Shown here piece by piece: positions 22,509-35,327 of a stretch of 64,000 nucleotides of DNA. Below the pieces are notes generated by a model. It did no database searches, was not told where the DNA came from, and saw nothing but the letters and a program-made list of their open reading frames with translations. The DNA comes from Bactrocera neohumeralis (taxonomy: Eukaryota; Arthropoda; Insecta; Diptera; Tephritidae). Position 1 is the stretch's first letter, and each line of letters begins with the position of its first letter. A program made the position numbers and the translations under genes. The stretch is taken from NCBI RefSeq assembly GCF_024586455.1, contig NC_065919.1, positions 38,106,839 through 38,170,838 on the forward strand, given 5' to 3'.

Positions 22509-22737
22509 ATGAATGAAAATAGCGACACCTTCGATCCGAAACTATCTACAATGGAACAGAGAGAAAATTATCAACTAAATGGAAAAGTAATTTATGTGGA
22601 AAATAATTCAACTAGTCAAATTGTTAAATTTAAGCCTAACCGTATACTGTGTATGGAACCAGAAAGAGAGCAAGCGCGAATGAGAGCGGTGCAAAGTATA
22701 AGAAACGGTATTAAATTGTTATACCCAGCAAATATCT
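22509..22737 (+). CDS. Possible first coding exon of an unidentified gene (weakly bHLH-like)
   Basis: ATG at 22509 opens a polar, protein-like frame starting MNENSDTFDPKLSTMEQREN. It carries the block EREQARMRAVQSIRNGIKLL followed by YP. That block fits the register of a bHLH basic region and helix 1 (RExxR...V......(L/I)(R/K)xLxP), but the usual Asn and Phe are replaced by Gln and Arg. After residue 76 the translation turns into typical AT-rich intron reading. A donor ATCT|GTAAAT at 22737/22738 would end the exon about where bHLH genes sometimes split, in the loop. The 5' side is A-rich and T-poor, like a 5' UTR. No helix-2 exon was found downstream. It could equally be spurious or part of an alternative cv-c 3' end. 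Confidence 0.3.
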
Positions 22738-22837
22738 GTAAATTACTAACCTTAATATTTAAGTGCCCATATACTGACTCGATGTCTGTATGTATGTATA
22801 TGTGCATATATGTTTACCCGAAGGAGTATGAGTAGTT

Positions 22838-23528
22838 AATGCGCGAGGTTATTGAGTAGACGAAAGAGTAATTCGTTTGAATAAAAGTTCAGGAATATAA
22901 AATTGGATATTTTTAGCAATTATACAGTTATACCATAGTGAGTATATATATAAATATATCTACGTATGCAGAAATACATGTCAAAAACTATGTTTACTCA
23001 AATATCGCGTTTGCTGCTCTCAAACAAATAAATAAAATTATATATACATATACAGAAAGAAATGTTTTATTTTTAATTTTCATAATTGTGTGGGTTAGAC
23101 TGTGTGGGCTTTTGAGCTGTGACATCAAGCAAGTATGAGAGACATAGGATTGCGACACGAAATATGTTATTATATACAAAAGGAGCAGTCAAACTTCCAT
23201 TGTAATTGTAAACTGATGCTCTCATCCTTTCTTTCATGACAATTTTCTGTCAAAAGCACTTCTACTAGATTTTCGACATCGAAGTTTAGCCCAAATTTCA
23301 GCATGTACACACTTACACTACAACTTTTAACTGCAGAATACATTTTATTCGCCACCACTGTACTATGCCAAGTTTACGTTGTGCTTTGGGCTTGAGTGGT
23401 GCGTGTCTGTACTACATGGCCCAAGGTTCAAACCACTGCACGACGTATGTAAGTTTTAAGGTGACCAGGATCAATTTTAAACTGCAATACGACAAAAACG
23501 AAACTGCATTAAAACCTTTTCTCAATAA
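22838..23528. other. No recognised feature
   Basis: AT-rich DNA with TATATAAATATAT-like tracts. A tRNA-like pairing near 23377-23445 was examined and rejected. Confidence 0.45.
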
Positions 23529-23529
23529 A

Positions 23530-25240
23530 TAAAAGATATAAATAGTTTTTGAACAAACAACAAATTATTTATTTAAAACAGAATTTAAAAATAACAATTT
23601 GGAAAGTTTTTTCCCTGTCAAGCGATTTCTTTGCTGTGTGATCGTTGCTCCAGCTTTAGAAAACAGTCGTTCACTAGGGACTGAAGTGGCCACAATGGAT
23701 AAATATTTGGAAGCTTGTTTATACAATTCAGGAAATACATTTTTCGTATCATCCCACATTTCTGTTGGATTCTGATTGATAGAAGCAACAGCTAATCCAA
23801 GATACATTTGCACTTCAACTTCCGTTGTTGTTATAGCAGATAAATTGGGAAACTTACATTTCCTTTTTTTGGTGGGCCAACTGTTTATGATGGCTCCAAA
23901 TATGAAACGGGTTTTCTGTTGCACACTCATCCGAAGATTCCGACGTACTAACGCCATTATTTGCATCCTTTATGAAATTTGGAAGGGTATTATTTTTTTT
24001 TCGCCAAACAAGCTTCTATTTAATTTCATCATGGTTGAATCATTATCAGTTACACAAGCAGAAACTTTATTTATTTAACTGTCGCACTTACGAATATACT
24101 CTTTGAAAATTGAAGACAGCGCTTCATATTTTTCATCCACTTGTAATTTTATTGTTTCTCTACTTGGAACCTTAAAAAGCGAAACCAGTTCTTTCATCAT
24201 CTGCAGAAAACCTTTTCCTTCTACAGTGGATAATGGCTTGTTGTCCATTATAATATATTTCACAATTGCTTCAGTAATTTTCCTTGATTTAGGGTCATCT
24301 TGGTAAGAAATACTTTTGGCCTGCTCAAAAAAGTCTTTCACATTAGGTTGGATCAGCGCAGGCAACTGATCCGATTTATTTTACAGTACTAATGGAGTAC
24401 ATGTACTAGGAGACGATTCAATACATGCAGTCTTCTTATTACTATTGTCGGATAACTCACTTGACGCTGTCGTCCCAGCGGTTGGTGATATGTTAATTAT
24501 TTCAGAAATTTTTCGCAGTTTTAGTTCCGAGGGCGGCGTAGTTTTGGTGGAGCATTCTGCATTATCAACTTGATCGAGTAATACCTTTTTATGTACATTC
24601 TCAACGTGATAGCGAAGATTCGACGTGTTACCTGATGTTTTTAATTTCTTCTTGCAGAGTTTGCATGTGGCGGATGCATCTGAATTTCTTATAAAGAAGC
24701 TCCAGACCTTGCTTTTTAATTTTGAAGGCAGCATTTTGAAAATCTGAAATTTTATGTACAAATTTAAACGTCTAACGCAATTATTTACATATACATATTT
24801 TATATTCACTACACCTGTAATAAAGTTGTGATTGACAACAGATGAACTCGAAACAAAACTTATATTAAACGCTCAAAAACAACTTCTAACACACATAGCA
24901 CGAAAGAGACTGTCACACAAAATGTATTTTCGATTTTTTGTAAAACTTATTTCGCATTAATTCATAAGCGAATTCTCAGTATTATTCAAGTGCACATTCA
25001 ACCAACGAATTCTCCGTATTTTACAACAAAACACATGACAGTTTGCTAAAGCCTTTCGAAGCAGATGTGTTTGCATTAATACCAAGAAAAAGTGCCGCAA
25101 AGATGTGGAGTAAAATTTGAAAAAACATCGCCATAAAACATCGATGCAGGCAACATCGATGTATCGATGTTTTTAGAATAACAACATCGATGGCAAACAT
25201 CGATGTTTCAGAAACATCGATGCATCGTTTGCATCCCTAG
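23530..25240 (-). mobile_element. hAT element relic 1, internally deleted
   Basis: Minus strand, in order. A BED zinc finger starts at about 24734 (MLPSKLKSKVWSFF..., CKLC, then H-x4-H in YHVENVH). A second segment follows (ALIQPNVKDFFEQA). Then a catalytic-region scrap CVTDNDSTMMK, then an abrupt jump to the C-terminal dimerisation domain (LSIVATSVPSERLFSKAGAT) ending at 23565. In-frame stops occur near 24378 and 24075, and much of the RNase-H-like core is deleted. The upstream flank up to 25240 carries repeated ACATCGATG units and ends TTTGCATCCCTAG, a hAT-like terminus. The matching opposite end near 23.5 kb was not found. It is a non-functional fossil. Confidence 0.85.
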
Positions 25241-25554
25241 TAATACATAATGACATAATACATAAATAATATTGGTATTGTACTAGATTAGGTAGTCGGT
25301 CTAAAATATTAAATGAAACACTTAAAACTAAAGTGGCTGTCGGATATTTAATAATGCAATAAAAATGGTAACACATCCACTGTGGAATTAATTTTTTTTT
25401 TATTTCGTATTCCCAAATACCTGATTGAGAAAAAAAACTGTAATGTAATCCCACAAACTGGGTAAAAAATGTGTTTTTACTTTTTAATACCAAAGACCAG
25501 ATTGACGAATAAAAAACAAAAATTTTAATACCAAGCAAATAATTTATAATTAAA
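25241..25554. other. No recognised feature
   Basis: Short AT-rich spacer between the hAT relic and a family B repeat. Confidence 0.4.
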
Positions 25555-26010
25555 TAAGTGAGGAAGGGCTAAGTTCGGATGTTACCGAACATTTTATTCT
25601 CTCGCAACTTGCAAGAATCAAATTAGAGAAATACCATCAGATGTGGAAAAAATTTAATATAGCTTAATAATTTTTATGGAAATTTGTTGACTTAATTTCA
25701 TCAAAATTTCACACATTTTGACCAATCTAAAGAGTTTAAAGTCGTAGGAGATAGAGGTAGTATCGATCCGAATTTGTCTATTTTTGGTATTGCCACATAT
25801 TAATATATTAGTTATATGAGGCTAGAGAAAGTTTTCATCTGATTTTTTTTATTTTAGGCACAAAGATGCACCGTTATTATAAATACACTTTCACCAAACT
25901 TTATTAAGATAACTCACATATTGTCCAATATATGGGGTATAAAATCCACCGGAAGTTCTTTATATACATTATGCATATGGGGCTAAGGAAACAATAAAAA
26001 ATTTATTTAT
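25555..26010 (-). repeat. Family B interspersed repeat, truncated reverse copy
   Basis: It starts with the reverse form of the family B end: GTGAGGAAGGGCTAAGTTCG, a hairpin GTTCGG...CCGAAC, then TCTCGCAACTTGCAAG. It fades after the CATATGGGGCTAAG motif near 26.0 kb. The module with GTCTGTCTGTCCG is missing. Confidence 0.7.
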
Positions 26011-28349
26011 GAATATAATGGGTGCCCGAGAAATTAATACCATGCAAATTAAAATGGTAAGGAGAAACCTGATGATTACCGGCAAAAGGATTAGGACCGC
26101 AAGTATGCTATGATTGAAAGTATGGAAATTGTGTGATGTTATTCATCCGACATTTTACGAACTTGTAAAAGAGCAGGCGTTTGCCTGAAGTGAAAGGAGA
26201 AGTAACGCTTAAAAAAAATATCCGGAATGGTATGGTTATATGAAGTGAACAAAATTCTCATATTATTAAACGTACCGTTAAATAATTTGCGTGAAAAATT
26301 TACAACAGCTTTTAGCAGCATCCTTATATACTATACATATTATATGTACATTTTATGATTCACTCATTATAAAAACAACATACTATATTTTATAATAAAC
26401 CACTTTATCTGACGAAACTTCTGCTATGAGCAAACGGTCGCAACGGAATTATTTCTTCATCTCTTTCCTAAACGACAAATTACAGAGTAATATTTTAAAT
26501 GCAATTAATCCCGATTTAATACCATCAAACACTTGGCACCGATTTACGATATAAGCACTTTTCTAAAATTACTCTCCATTGAGGATGATCATGGCATATC
26601 GCTATAAAATTGTTTACTCATACGCGCACAAGTTTTTAACAATAACCCAGTCTGAAATGGAACAGTTGTGTATCCGGTTGTTATAGCACTTGCCATTGTA
26701 GGAACAAAGTGGGCCGTTTATTCGGAAAGACAGAAACCTTTGTATTTAAAACTAACTTCGGATGGAAGCAAAAATTTCATTTTTCCACACATTGAAAGAT
26801 CGCGAAATTTTTTATGTAAAATTAGGTTTCAAAAATCTGATCAATTGTACAATTTTCGTTACATTAGTAACTTAAACACTGGGAAAGAAGTCATTTATTT
26901 GTGCAATGCCTTTCCGAATTGATATTGGGTTACTAGGAGCAATACTAATTTGGTTGTGTACATAAGCAAATATAAAAATGGGATATCTCTTCGAAATTTA
27001 TTAAGTAGACAAATGTTTCGGAAAATGAGATTGCCATGTAATATTTCACAAAACGCATCTCCGCAGCAATACCATTCCTTTCTGCTGCCTATCCATTTTG
27101 GTAGAGAACAATTAAGTAAATCCCACTTTGCATAAACACAGGCTAAATATTCGAAGCAGTCATCTGATTATATTTTGAATTCCAAAGAATTTATAAATAT
27201 GCGCACACACTCATACATATAGTACATATTTTCGAACATCTCGAGCTGTTTTTGTTAAATATTTTCTTAAATAACTCAATATTTAATGGTAGATTTGATC
27301 TGGCAAAAGTGAGCGCCTGTAAAAATATTTGAATTACCTCAATACAAAATTTACGTCGAATAAACTAACTTTGCAAATGCAAACCCAAATAAATGCACAA
27401 ATGTTAAATACACAATGTAGACACGCATGTTTATTTGTGTGTGATCGCGAATGCATTTTGCCAGTTAATACTCGTATGTAAACATTTGAATATTTAACTT
27501 TGTAATAATTGCAATTTTATAGCGTGTGAATCGCTGAACTTGCGGAAACAGTGCAATAAAGCTGCTTAGATTATTATTGAACGATATTTTGATATTATTA
27601 AATTTTAATTACTTTAATTGTTCAATGTTTTTGTTAATTTTAATTGTAAATTCATGTTTTGCACAATGTCTTCTATTGGCAGCAATAAATTAAATAACCT
27701 ATCAACAGTTTACTATAATTAACGTAATTTGATAAACTGTTGTTGTCAAACCATTCGCGAGTTGTGGGTTTGGCTTTTATTTGACCAATTATTTAGACTC
27801 CAATCGATTTCTACTCTCTGGGTGTATTTTCGGTTAAGAATATAGTGAGGACTTTACTACTATTTTTCACGAGTTTATTGTTTTTTACGATTTTCCCTTT
27901 CAATTTGGCTTACTTTTGGTTATTTCCTATTTTGTACGTGAATCTTTCCGATCTTTAAATGTTTGCTCCACTATTTGGTTTTAACTGGTGTAATTATCCA
28001 TTTTTTATTTATATAAAATATGTTTAACAAATTCTTAAGTAAAAATTGCACATTTTTTGACAAAATAATCACAAAAGGTAGAGTTTCCGGCAATTTTTCG
28101 ACTTCAAAAGAGTGTGAACTGAAATAAATAGTTCGTAATAAAAGTATTAAAAGGTTATCTCAATGCCGTCATTTCAAATTCGCTGAAGACAAATTAAAGA
28201 AAATAAATCTCACAGGAACTCTCTCTCTCTCTTGTCGTCTGGAATGAAATTTATTGCGAAATTCTCAAGAAAATTGAATAAAATTCGACATGTTCTATGA
28301 TAGGCAATGTTGGAAAATTGGCGGAAAAACTATTGTTCTTCTTGTTCTT
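26011..28349. other. No recognised gene
   Basis: AT-rich sequence. Open frames at 26668-26922 and 26950-27135 have no recognisable domain and no splice support. A CT dinucleotide run occurs at 28219-28232. Confidence 0.45.
27703..27742. repeat. Small inverted repeat
   Basis: CAACAGTTTA and TAAACTGTTG form a perfect 10-bp stem around a 20-nt loop. It may be a small hairpin or the core of an eroded MITE. Confidence 0.55.
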
Positions 28350-29272
28350 TATTATTGGTGTAGACACCGATTACGCAGATATACCCGAGTTATCAACAGC
28401 ACATCTGTCGTTGCTTCTTTTTGCTATTTGGCGCCAATTCGAGATACCAAGTGCAGCCAGATCCATCTCCCCGTATCTCACTAATTTAGTGGTGGTCTTC
28501 CTCTGCTTTCACCGGCGGGTACTGAATCGAAAACCTAGAGCTGGAGCTGGAGTGATCTCTCTTCCATCCAGACAACATGACCTAGCCAGCGCAGCCGCTG
28601 TCTCTTGATTCGCTTATCGTTCCATCGACTGCGGTATTCGCCGTGGCTTTTCTCTCGAACACTTCTAAGGCCGACTCATCAGATGGCGTCATTGTCCATG
28701 CCTCCGCATCATATAGCAGGACGGGAATAATGAGGGACTTGTAAAGTTGGGTCTTTGTTCCTCGAGAGAGGACTTTATTTTTCAATTGCCTGCTCAGTCC
28801 AAAGTAACACCTGTTGACAAGAGTGATTCTGAGTTGGATTTCAAAACTGATATTGTTGTTGGTGTTGATACTATATTTAATAGTGGCATGCGAGCCAAGT
28901 CGCGAATGTGATGACTGTTTGTTTGATAACAGGAGATATTTCCTTATCCAGTTTGGAGAAAGCAGAATTAATTGTTGAGGCCAATGATATCAATATCATC
29001 GACGTACGCCAGCAGCTGTACACTGTTATACAATATTTTACCTTCTCTATTCAGCTCTGCAACTCGTATTATTTTCTCCAACAATAGATTGAAGAAGTCG
29101 CAAGATAGGGAGTTGATATCGAACGGCTGAGAGAGGTCCTTCCCGATCCAGACGGAACTTTTGATGTTGCTCAACGTCAGCTTACACAGCCATGTTAGCT
29201 TTGCGGGTATACCACTTTCAGTCATATGGGCATAGAGACATTTCGTTTTAGTGCTGTCGAAGGCTATACTGT
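28350..29272 (-). mobile_element. RTE-like LINE fragment, copy A
   Basis: The minus strand encodes part of a reverse transcriptase (SGIPAKLTWLCKLTLSNIKS, SLSCDFFNLLLEKIIRV). The catalytic box reads YVDDIDIIG instead of YADD. The C-terminal region KLYKSLIIPVLLYDAEAWTM follows. Several frameshifts separate these parts. The 3' side ends in AAG/AAC-type short repeats, the usual tail of this LINE type. It is related to copies B (30.7 kb) and C (47.1 kb) and is 5'-truncated and inactive. Confidence 0.85.
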
Positions 29273-30309
29273 GCGTTCAAAAAATAAATGTATTGTACTT
29301 ATGGAAAAAACATTGTTTCGTAAAAATTGACATTTATTCAATCATTTCTACAGTCTCTCGCGTTGTCTATTACAATCTGAAGTTGTTGGAAACTTGCAAC
29401 TAAATTGTACGCACATTCAACAGGAAGCAACCTCCAGGTATGTGATATTTGGAGTTTCATTAAAACCCTAACATTCTATATTTAATTGGCATATTGTGAC
29501 TGTGATGGAATTGCAGTATCCAATCAGGGTTAGTTTTGCTCTAAAGAATTAAGCATCCTTCAGTAAACCCTTTTTATACAAGCTCGTCAAAACCCAAATT
29601 TATGAGCGGAGAAGCATCCATAACCCTGCACCTTTTAGAGGTGCTTAACACATCTTTGAATAAATGTTTGTCCCTTTCTTAGCAAAACACATCTCAAGAG
29701 GTTGAATAATACAAAAGTTTACATATCCGCAAATATTACTTTGCTCCAATCACGGTTAATGTTTTCCTGCGGTCAATGTTTAATCCCAATAATTGGGATG
29801 ATTTCCATTACGAAATTACTTACAACTGAACTCGAACACTTTATGTTTTAGTCGATAATGACATAAATACAGGCTGTGAGTAATATGCATATGTTCATAA
29901 CTTTCTAAGTAAGTCTCTTAGTAACGTGATGTTGATTTCAATTTAAAAATTTCAATTACATTGGATGATAGTCCCACCTATATCATTACTTTATTTACCA
30001 ATGATTACAATGGATGATATAATGAATTTAAGTGGGAGCAAAATTTTTAACGAGCTATCAAAATTTAATAAATTACTGTGTTCGCTACCGAAAAAGACTG
30101 CACTTTTGTAATTCTAGCTGCTAAGAGAAAAGATTAATGTGTTACAGATCCTTTCAAAAATACGTAGTGATCAAGAACATACCATATGTATCCATCGCCA
30201 CCCAGCGCACAACCTTGGGTAGGGGAAATTTCGCCTTCTCACTTTAGCTCGCCTTCGAACGAATGTTCTTAGGCTACCCAGAGAATACTTGGTCTAAAAA
30301 AGTTGAGCT
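29273..30309. other. No recognised feature
   Basis: AT-rich DNA with no coding or repeat features I could support. Confidence 0.4.
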
Positions 30310-30703
30310 GCTTGAGCCATATGCGTTTCTTCTCAATGGCGATTTAGAGAACTTTCCTCACTTGCGTGAACTTCTACACATGACCCCATCCTCCATACAC
30401 TTGTATCGGAAATTAGGATTTTCTGCATTAGTATTTGACAATCACGTGGGATTTCAGACATGGTGTCAAAGAAATACTCAGTATGCTTTGACATTTCATC
30501 ATGAATAGACCTAAGCGCAGCAACGCTTGAGTTCGGTTCGAAGTTCGAGTGTCCGCTTTTTTATCGACAAATTTTGTTCAGAGCCATATGTTTTGGGTGA
30601 AAGAAAACGTTTCTGGCCACTCCCAAGTGAATGGCGATCAGAGAACTTTCCTCACTTGCGTGAACACATGACCCCATCCTCCATACACTTGTAGAACCCC
30701 CAA
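30310..30703. repeat. Local direct duplication, about 80-110 bp units
   Basis: A segment at 30310-30410 recurs in diverged form at 30573-30703. Shared blocks are GAGCCATATG, ATGGCGAT, AGAGAACTTTCCTCACTTGC and CCCATCCTCCATACACTTGT. Both copies lie upstream of LINE copy B and the second abuts it, so this is not the target duplication of that LINE. The open frame at 30263-30508 covers the first unit and has no known domain. Confidence 0.75.
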
Positions 30704-31905
30704 AGGTGATCTAGTCACCGATGCCCGGAGCATACTTAAATTATGGAGGGAACACTTCTCCAGCCTGCTGAATGGCAGTGAGCGCACAACGCCAGGAGAA
30801 AGCAAAACCGATTCTCCAATCGATGACGATGGAGCAGACGTTCCATTGCCCGACCATGAAGAAGTTCGAATAGCAATTACCCGTCTGAAGAACAACAAAG
30901 CAGCGGGGACCGATGGATTACGGCGGCGAAGAACTGATAAGGGGCATGCATCAGCTTCTTTGCAAAATATGGTCGGACGAAAGCATGCCCAACGATTGGA
31001 ATTTAAGTGTGCTCTGCCCAATCCACAAAAAGGGAGACCCTACAATCTGCGCCAACTACCATTGGATAAGCCTCCTTAACCTCGCGTATAAGGTTCTATC
31101 GAGCGTATTGTGTGAAAGATTAAAGCCCACCGTCAACAAACTGATTGGACCTTATCAGTGTGGCTTTAGACCTGGAAAATCAACAACCGACCAGATATTC
31201 ACCATGCGCCAAATTTTGGAAAAGACCCGTGAACGGAGAATCGACACACACCACCCCTTCGTCGATTTCAAAGCTGCTTTCGACAGCAGGAAAAGGAGCT
31301 GCCTCTATGCCGCGTTGTCTGAATTTGGTATCCCCGCAAAACTAATACGGCTATGTAAATTGACGTTGACCAACACCAAAAGCTCCGTCAGGATTGGGAA
31401 GGACCTCTCCGAGCCGTTCGATACCAAACGAGGTTTCAGACAAGGCGACTCCCTATCGTGCGACTTCTTCAACCTGCTGCTGGAGAAAATAGTTCGAGCT
31501 GCAGAAGTTAATCAGGCAGGTACCATCTTTTATAAGAGTGTACAGCTGCTGGCGTATGCCGATGATATTGATGTCATCGGCGTCAACACCCGCGACGTTA
31601 GTTCTGTTTTCTCCAGACTGGACAATTAAGCAAAGCAAATGGGTCTGGCAGTGAACGAGAGCAAGACGAAATATCTCCTGTCATCAAACAAACATTCGTC
31701 GCACTCGCGACTTGGCACTGAAGTCACTGTTGACAGTCATAACTTTGAAGTTGTAGATAATTCCGTCTATTTTGGAACCAGCGTAAACACCACCAACAAT
31801 GTCAGTCGCTCATAATTCCCGTCCTGCTATATGGTGCAGAGGCTTGCGATGATTGTTGTTAACTCGGCTATAATCGCGTAAGCGGTGCCTACGCCAATTA
31901 AGAAG
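30704..31905 (+). mobile_element. RTE-like LINE fragment, copy B (largest open frame)
   Basis: Plus strand. The frame at 30913-31629 encodes fingers and palm of a reverse transcriptase: NWNLSVLCPIHKKGD, LNLAYKVLSSVLCERL, GPYQCGFRPGKSTTDQIFTM, FRQGDSLSCDFFNLLLEKIV and the catalytic AYADDIDVIG. The region upstream from 30704 reads in another frame as RIAITRLKNNKAAGTDG, so there is a frameshift near 30910. After the stop at 31627 the later part is eroded, and the copy ends at an AAGAAGAAGAAGAAG tail. No endonuclease domain remains. RTE-like clade is my best judgement. Confidence 0.88.
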
Positions 31906-32430
31906 AAGAAGAAGATGAGGGGAATCTGTGGTTTGAAATTTTTTAGAAAGCTCAGAATAAATCCTTTTAGTTTCTCCTTAAAAGTGTAAAATGGATGAAA
32001 TCGGATTATAACCCTGGCAACTCCCTACATAACAGTTATGTTGAAAGCTTTCAAAACTAAAAAAAACTTTATATATATATAACTATACAAATCAAGCACC
32101 AAGGAATTTATTGGAATAGAACTTTTTAGGAATAGTGCCTTTAACATTTTCCAAATTTGTCAAACTCGGACCACATCTATTCAAAGCCCAGATACCGAGT
32201 TCAGTTCCAATTGCGAACTTTTTATCAACCTGTAGGTCAATTTGTGAAATCTATTAAATCGGTGAATCTTAATGAAATTGTAAGAGTGTGCAAAGAGTGT
32301 GTTTCTCTGAAAGTATGCCCCCGTCTTGGATCCTTTCAAGTCTTCTTTATAATATTTAGTTGCCTAAACTGAAAGCTTTCCTTCTCATTCTTTGTTGGTT
32401 ATATGCAGGAGTCACCTGAAATACGTGTCT
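31906..32430. repeat. Degenerate family B-like sequence
   Basis: Short motifs common to family B interiors occur (ACTCGGACCACATCTATTCAAAGCCC, GATGAAATCGGATTATAACC in pieces), but no end of the family is preserved. Weak support. Confidence 0.35.
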
Positions 32431-34745
32431 TATTAGTAAACTCAGTTTGGAGGACTTATGAAATATATTGCTTTGAGATTCGCTACTCAGTATTATCATC
32501 CTTTTCACCCTACTTTCCGTTGAAAACTTAGAAATAATTTTCCTTTAGTACAAAATGATATCCAAAGACATGTCTCCAATTGCACGATATCCGATTTGAG
32601 TCATTCCCATTTTCATAATGGTAAATGTTGAAACTGTGTACAGCTTAGTAAAAAATAAAGATTCAAAACAATAGCAATCGCACATGCGAAACTAAAAATA
32701 TTGTGAACTATAAAACGCAAAATTTTATCTACATGAAAGTAAAAAAAGTGTATTCTTCGATAATAATCAACTCTTCAACAGGTTTTACCGTTGAAAAATT
32801 AAGGATTAATCCTCCTGATCCTGTTTGCACTTATTTCTGTCTCAAAAGCCCAATTTCCCACAGGCATCGAAATAACAATATAATTTTTTTTTTTGACATG
32901 AAAGAGTTTAACACCAAAGCGCGTCCAAAAATGGTGCCTTACCATGGATGTAATAATCAGGTAATATGCCGCTAATTAGAACAGAAGAACTTCCCACACC
33001 TACTAGGATGTGCGTTACATTATTTCCGTATCATACATGCATGTACATACATACATATGTGTGTGACTCATCAAATGAGTCAATAAGTTGTGCAAGAGCA
33101 GCACTCATGCAACATAATGCTTTACAAATACAACGCACACAACTAACGCTCGCCCGTCCTCGAGCCACAAAAATGCACCCGAAATAATTTTGCAAGCTCA
33201 TTAAAATTTTATACAAAGTGTAATAAATTTAGCGAACATTTTGACTCATATGGTGCATGAAATAAATATAACTGTGGCGAGTGCGGCAGCGCCCAAATTT
33301 ATAGCGGACAGACTTGTGCGTATTTACACATGTAATTATTCAACGCAAATGGGCACGCAAAGTCGCGTAATTTGGTCGCTTAAATGGCTATCAAAGCGAA
33401 TGGCAACGCAGCGCGCCGCACGCAAAGGTCAGCGCAGCCAAGCAGCGCCGGTATGTGTGGGGTGTGGGGTGGCAGGACGAAACGATGGAAGCTACTGGTG
33501 TGCACGCCAACTCAATATTTGCGCAAATTGCATATGTCTCGGGTATTGATTGAGCTAATTAATTAATTCGTTTGAAACTGCATTGCACAAGCCTAGCAGC
33601 CAAATGGGAATGCCAACATTGACTGCTGGAACCTGAATATCGCTTTTGCGACGGTGCTACATATTTGTTTTGGGGCATGACCTAATGCTTTTCAGAGTAA
33701 CATTTACATAAAATGTACTTTGTAAGGAACATATAGAAATGTAATTGGATAAATTGTATTTAATTTTATTTTTTTTTGAGAACATAACACTACTCACATA
33801 TTTGAAAATCCCTTCACATTTCATCTTATGTAATTTTACGTAAAGTATTTAAATTTCTATGGTATATATTTTACGAATTTCCCAAAGTGCACAGTTCGAG
33901 TTTTAAAGTCTGGTTAAAGAGTGATCCACTTTCACACTTTCTGTACTGAAAAAATCGTTTGTCAATGTATCCGATATGCACAGATAACTAAGGTACATAT
34001 TAATAAGCTGTCTTCGTTTTGCCAAGCGTTGGAGAGTAACGAATCGAAAAAAACTACACTGGCTCTTCAAACAAACTCGCAGCAGTTGCGTTGCAGACTT
34101 GCGATATCATTTGCGTGCGCAAATGGAATCTTTCTTTGATGGAGACATTCTTCTTTCTGCGACGCTTCATTTTAGTAACCTCTTACTTTATTTAATAATT
34201 TTTTTTGAATTCTTTATTTTTGAAAACCAATTAAAAAATTTTTCTTGTATTCTTATTTATAAAAGCAATTTATCACAAGAGCCATTCACAATAGTAAAAC
34301 TGGTCTCAATTTGGTACCGTTGAAGATTATTTAACGAGGATTGGTATAATATTTTGTTCAGCTCGACAAAGTTGTTTTGTTTTTTTGATTGTGTATGTAA
34401 GTTTTTTGACAGATTCAGTTAACCTGCTCTGTTAATTCGTGAGCCATTATTCGATAGTTTTTTACGAGCATTTTTGTTTTTATAAAATTAACTGATTATC
34501 GTTCTACAGAGTAATGATGAACTTGTGTAAGAAGCTTGATAAATTTTTCGTTACTTGGCAACATAAAATCAGCTGTTTGTTTTGCGTCGTAGCTTCAAAA
34601 GTTCATTTAATCCATTGCGAAAAACGCATTTACTGCTCACTACAAAATACTTTTAGAAAATTTTCAAATGGACAGATAAAATGAAGTTTAATCAACTGCT
34701 TTGAAGCAAAATTTACCACCGATATGCACAGAATTCATTATATTA
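32431..34745. other. No recognised gene
   Basis: It includes a GC-richer patch at about 33000-33640 with GCTAATTAATTAATTC near 33554, a homeodomain-type AT motif. Overlapping open frames on both strands there have no known domain. It may be regulatory; nothing firmer can be said. Confidence 0.4.
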
Positions 34746-34749
34746 GAAA

Positions 34750-35327
34750 TATGTATGAGATTTAGGCCAAGGTATAGACCGATTCCATTCTAATTCAGCA
34801 CTTAACCACATAATTTTCAAGGAAACTTGTCAATTTAATTTTTTAAAGTATCACACATTTTTACCAACCAGATCGGTGAGATATATTCGGAGCAGATAAA
34901 GGGTCGGGCTGATGGTATTAATTGACTCCAGAAAATATTTTGAATCAATTTTATATTCACTGATTGACATATTCGGCATAAAACCAATTAAACGTAAATC
35001 AATATGTGTAGTTTATTGGAATTGTAGGTAGTATTGACTCGGTTCTATCTAGTTTTGCCGATACGACATACTACAAGTATTATCGTGCCACATACTAAAA
35101 AAATGTTCTCTGGGTTTCATTAATTATACGGAGTAAAGGGATTAGGTTAAGTTTTCATAAAATATAAAAATCACGATCTCTCATTTTGATTGAGATAACT
35201 CACATATTGGCCTGACATAGGAATGTTATGCACTGAATCTGTGGAGCAGGTCCAGAGATATGCGATTTCACCCTAAAGTAGACGATGCCACGTCCATCGT
35301 GTAGCAACATGTTGCAAGAGTATAAAA
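34750..35327 (+). repeat. Family B interspersed repeat, 5'-truncated copy
   Basis: Recognised by AACTCACATATTGGCC-type interior motifs and the end GCAACATGTTGCAAGAGTATA at 35302-35327. The terminal hairpin seen in other copies is lost here. Confidence 0.6.

Noticed and set aside
23377..23445. tRNA-like fold: CGTTGTG pairs with CACGACG, with GGTTCAAACC resembling a B box
   Set aside because: The B box lacks the second final C, the T stem pairs poorly, position 8 is not T, and no D or anticodon stem could be drawn. Probably coincidence or a very old pseudogene.
30263..30508. 81-codon open frame that looked protein-like
   Set aside because: It overlaps a local duplication whose second copy does not keep the frame, and no domain was recognised.
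30310..30703. Target-site duplication of LINE copy B
   Set aside because: Both repeat units are upstream of the LINE instead of one on each side.
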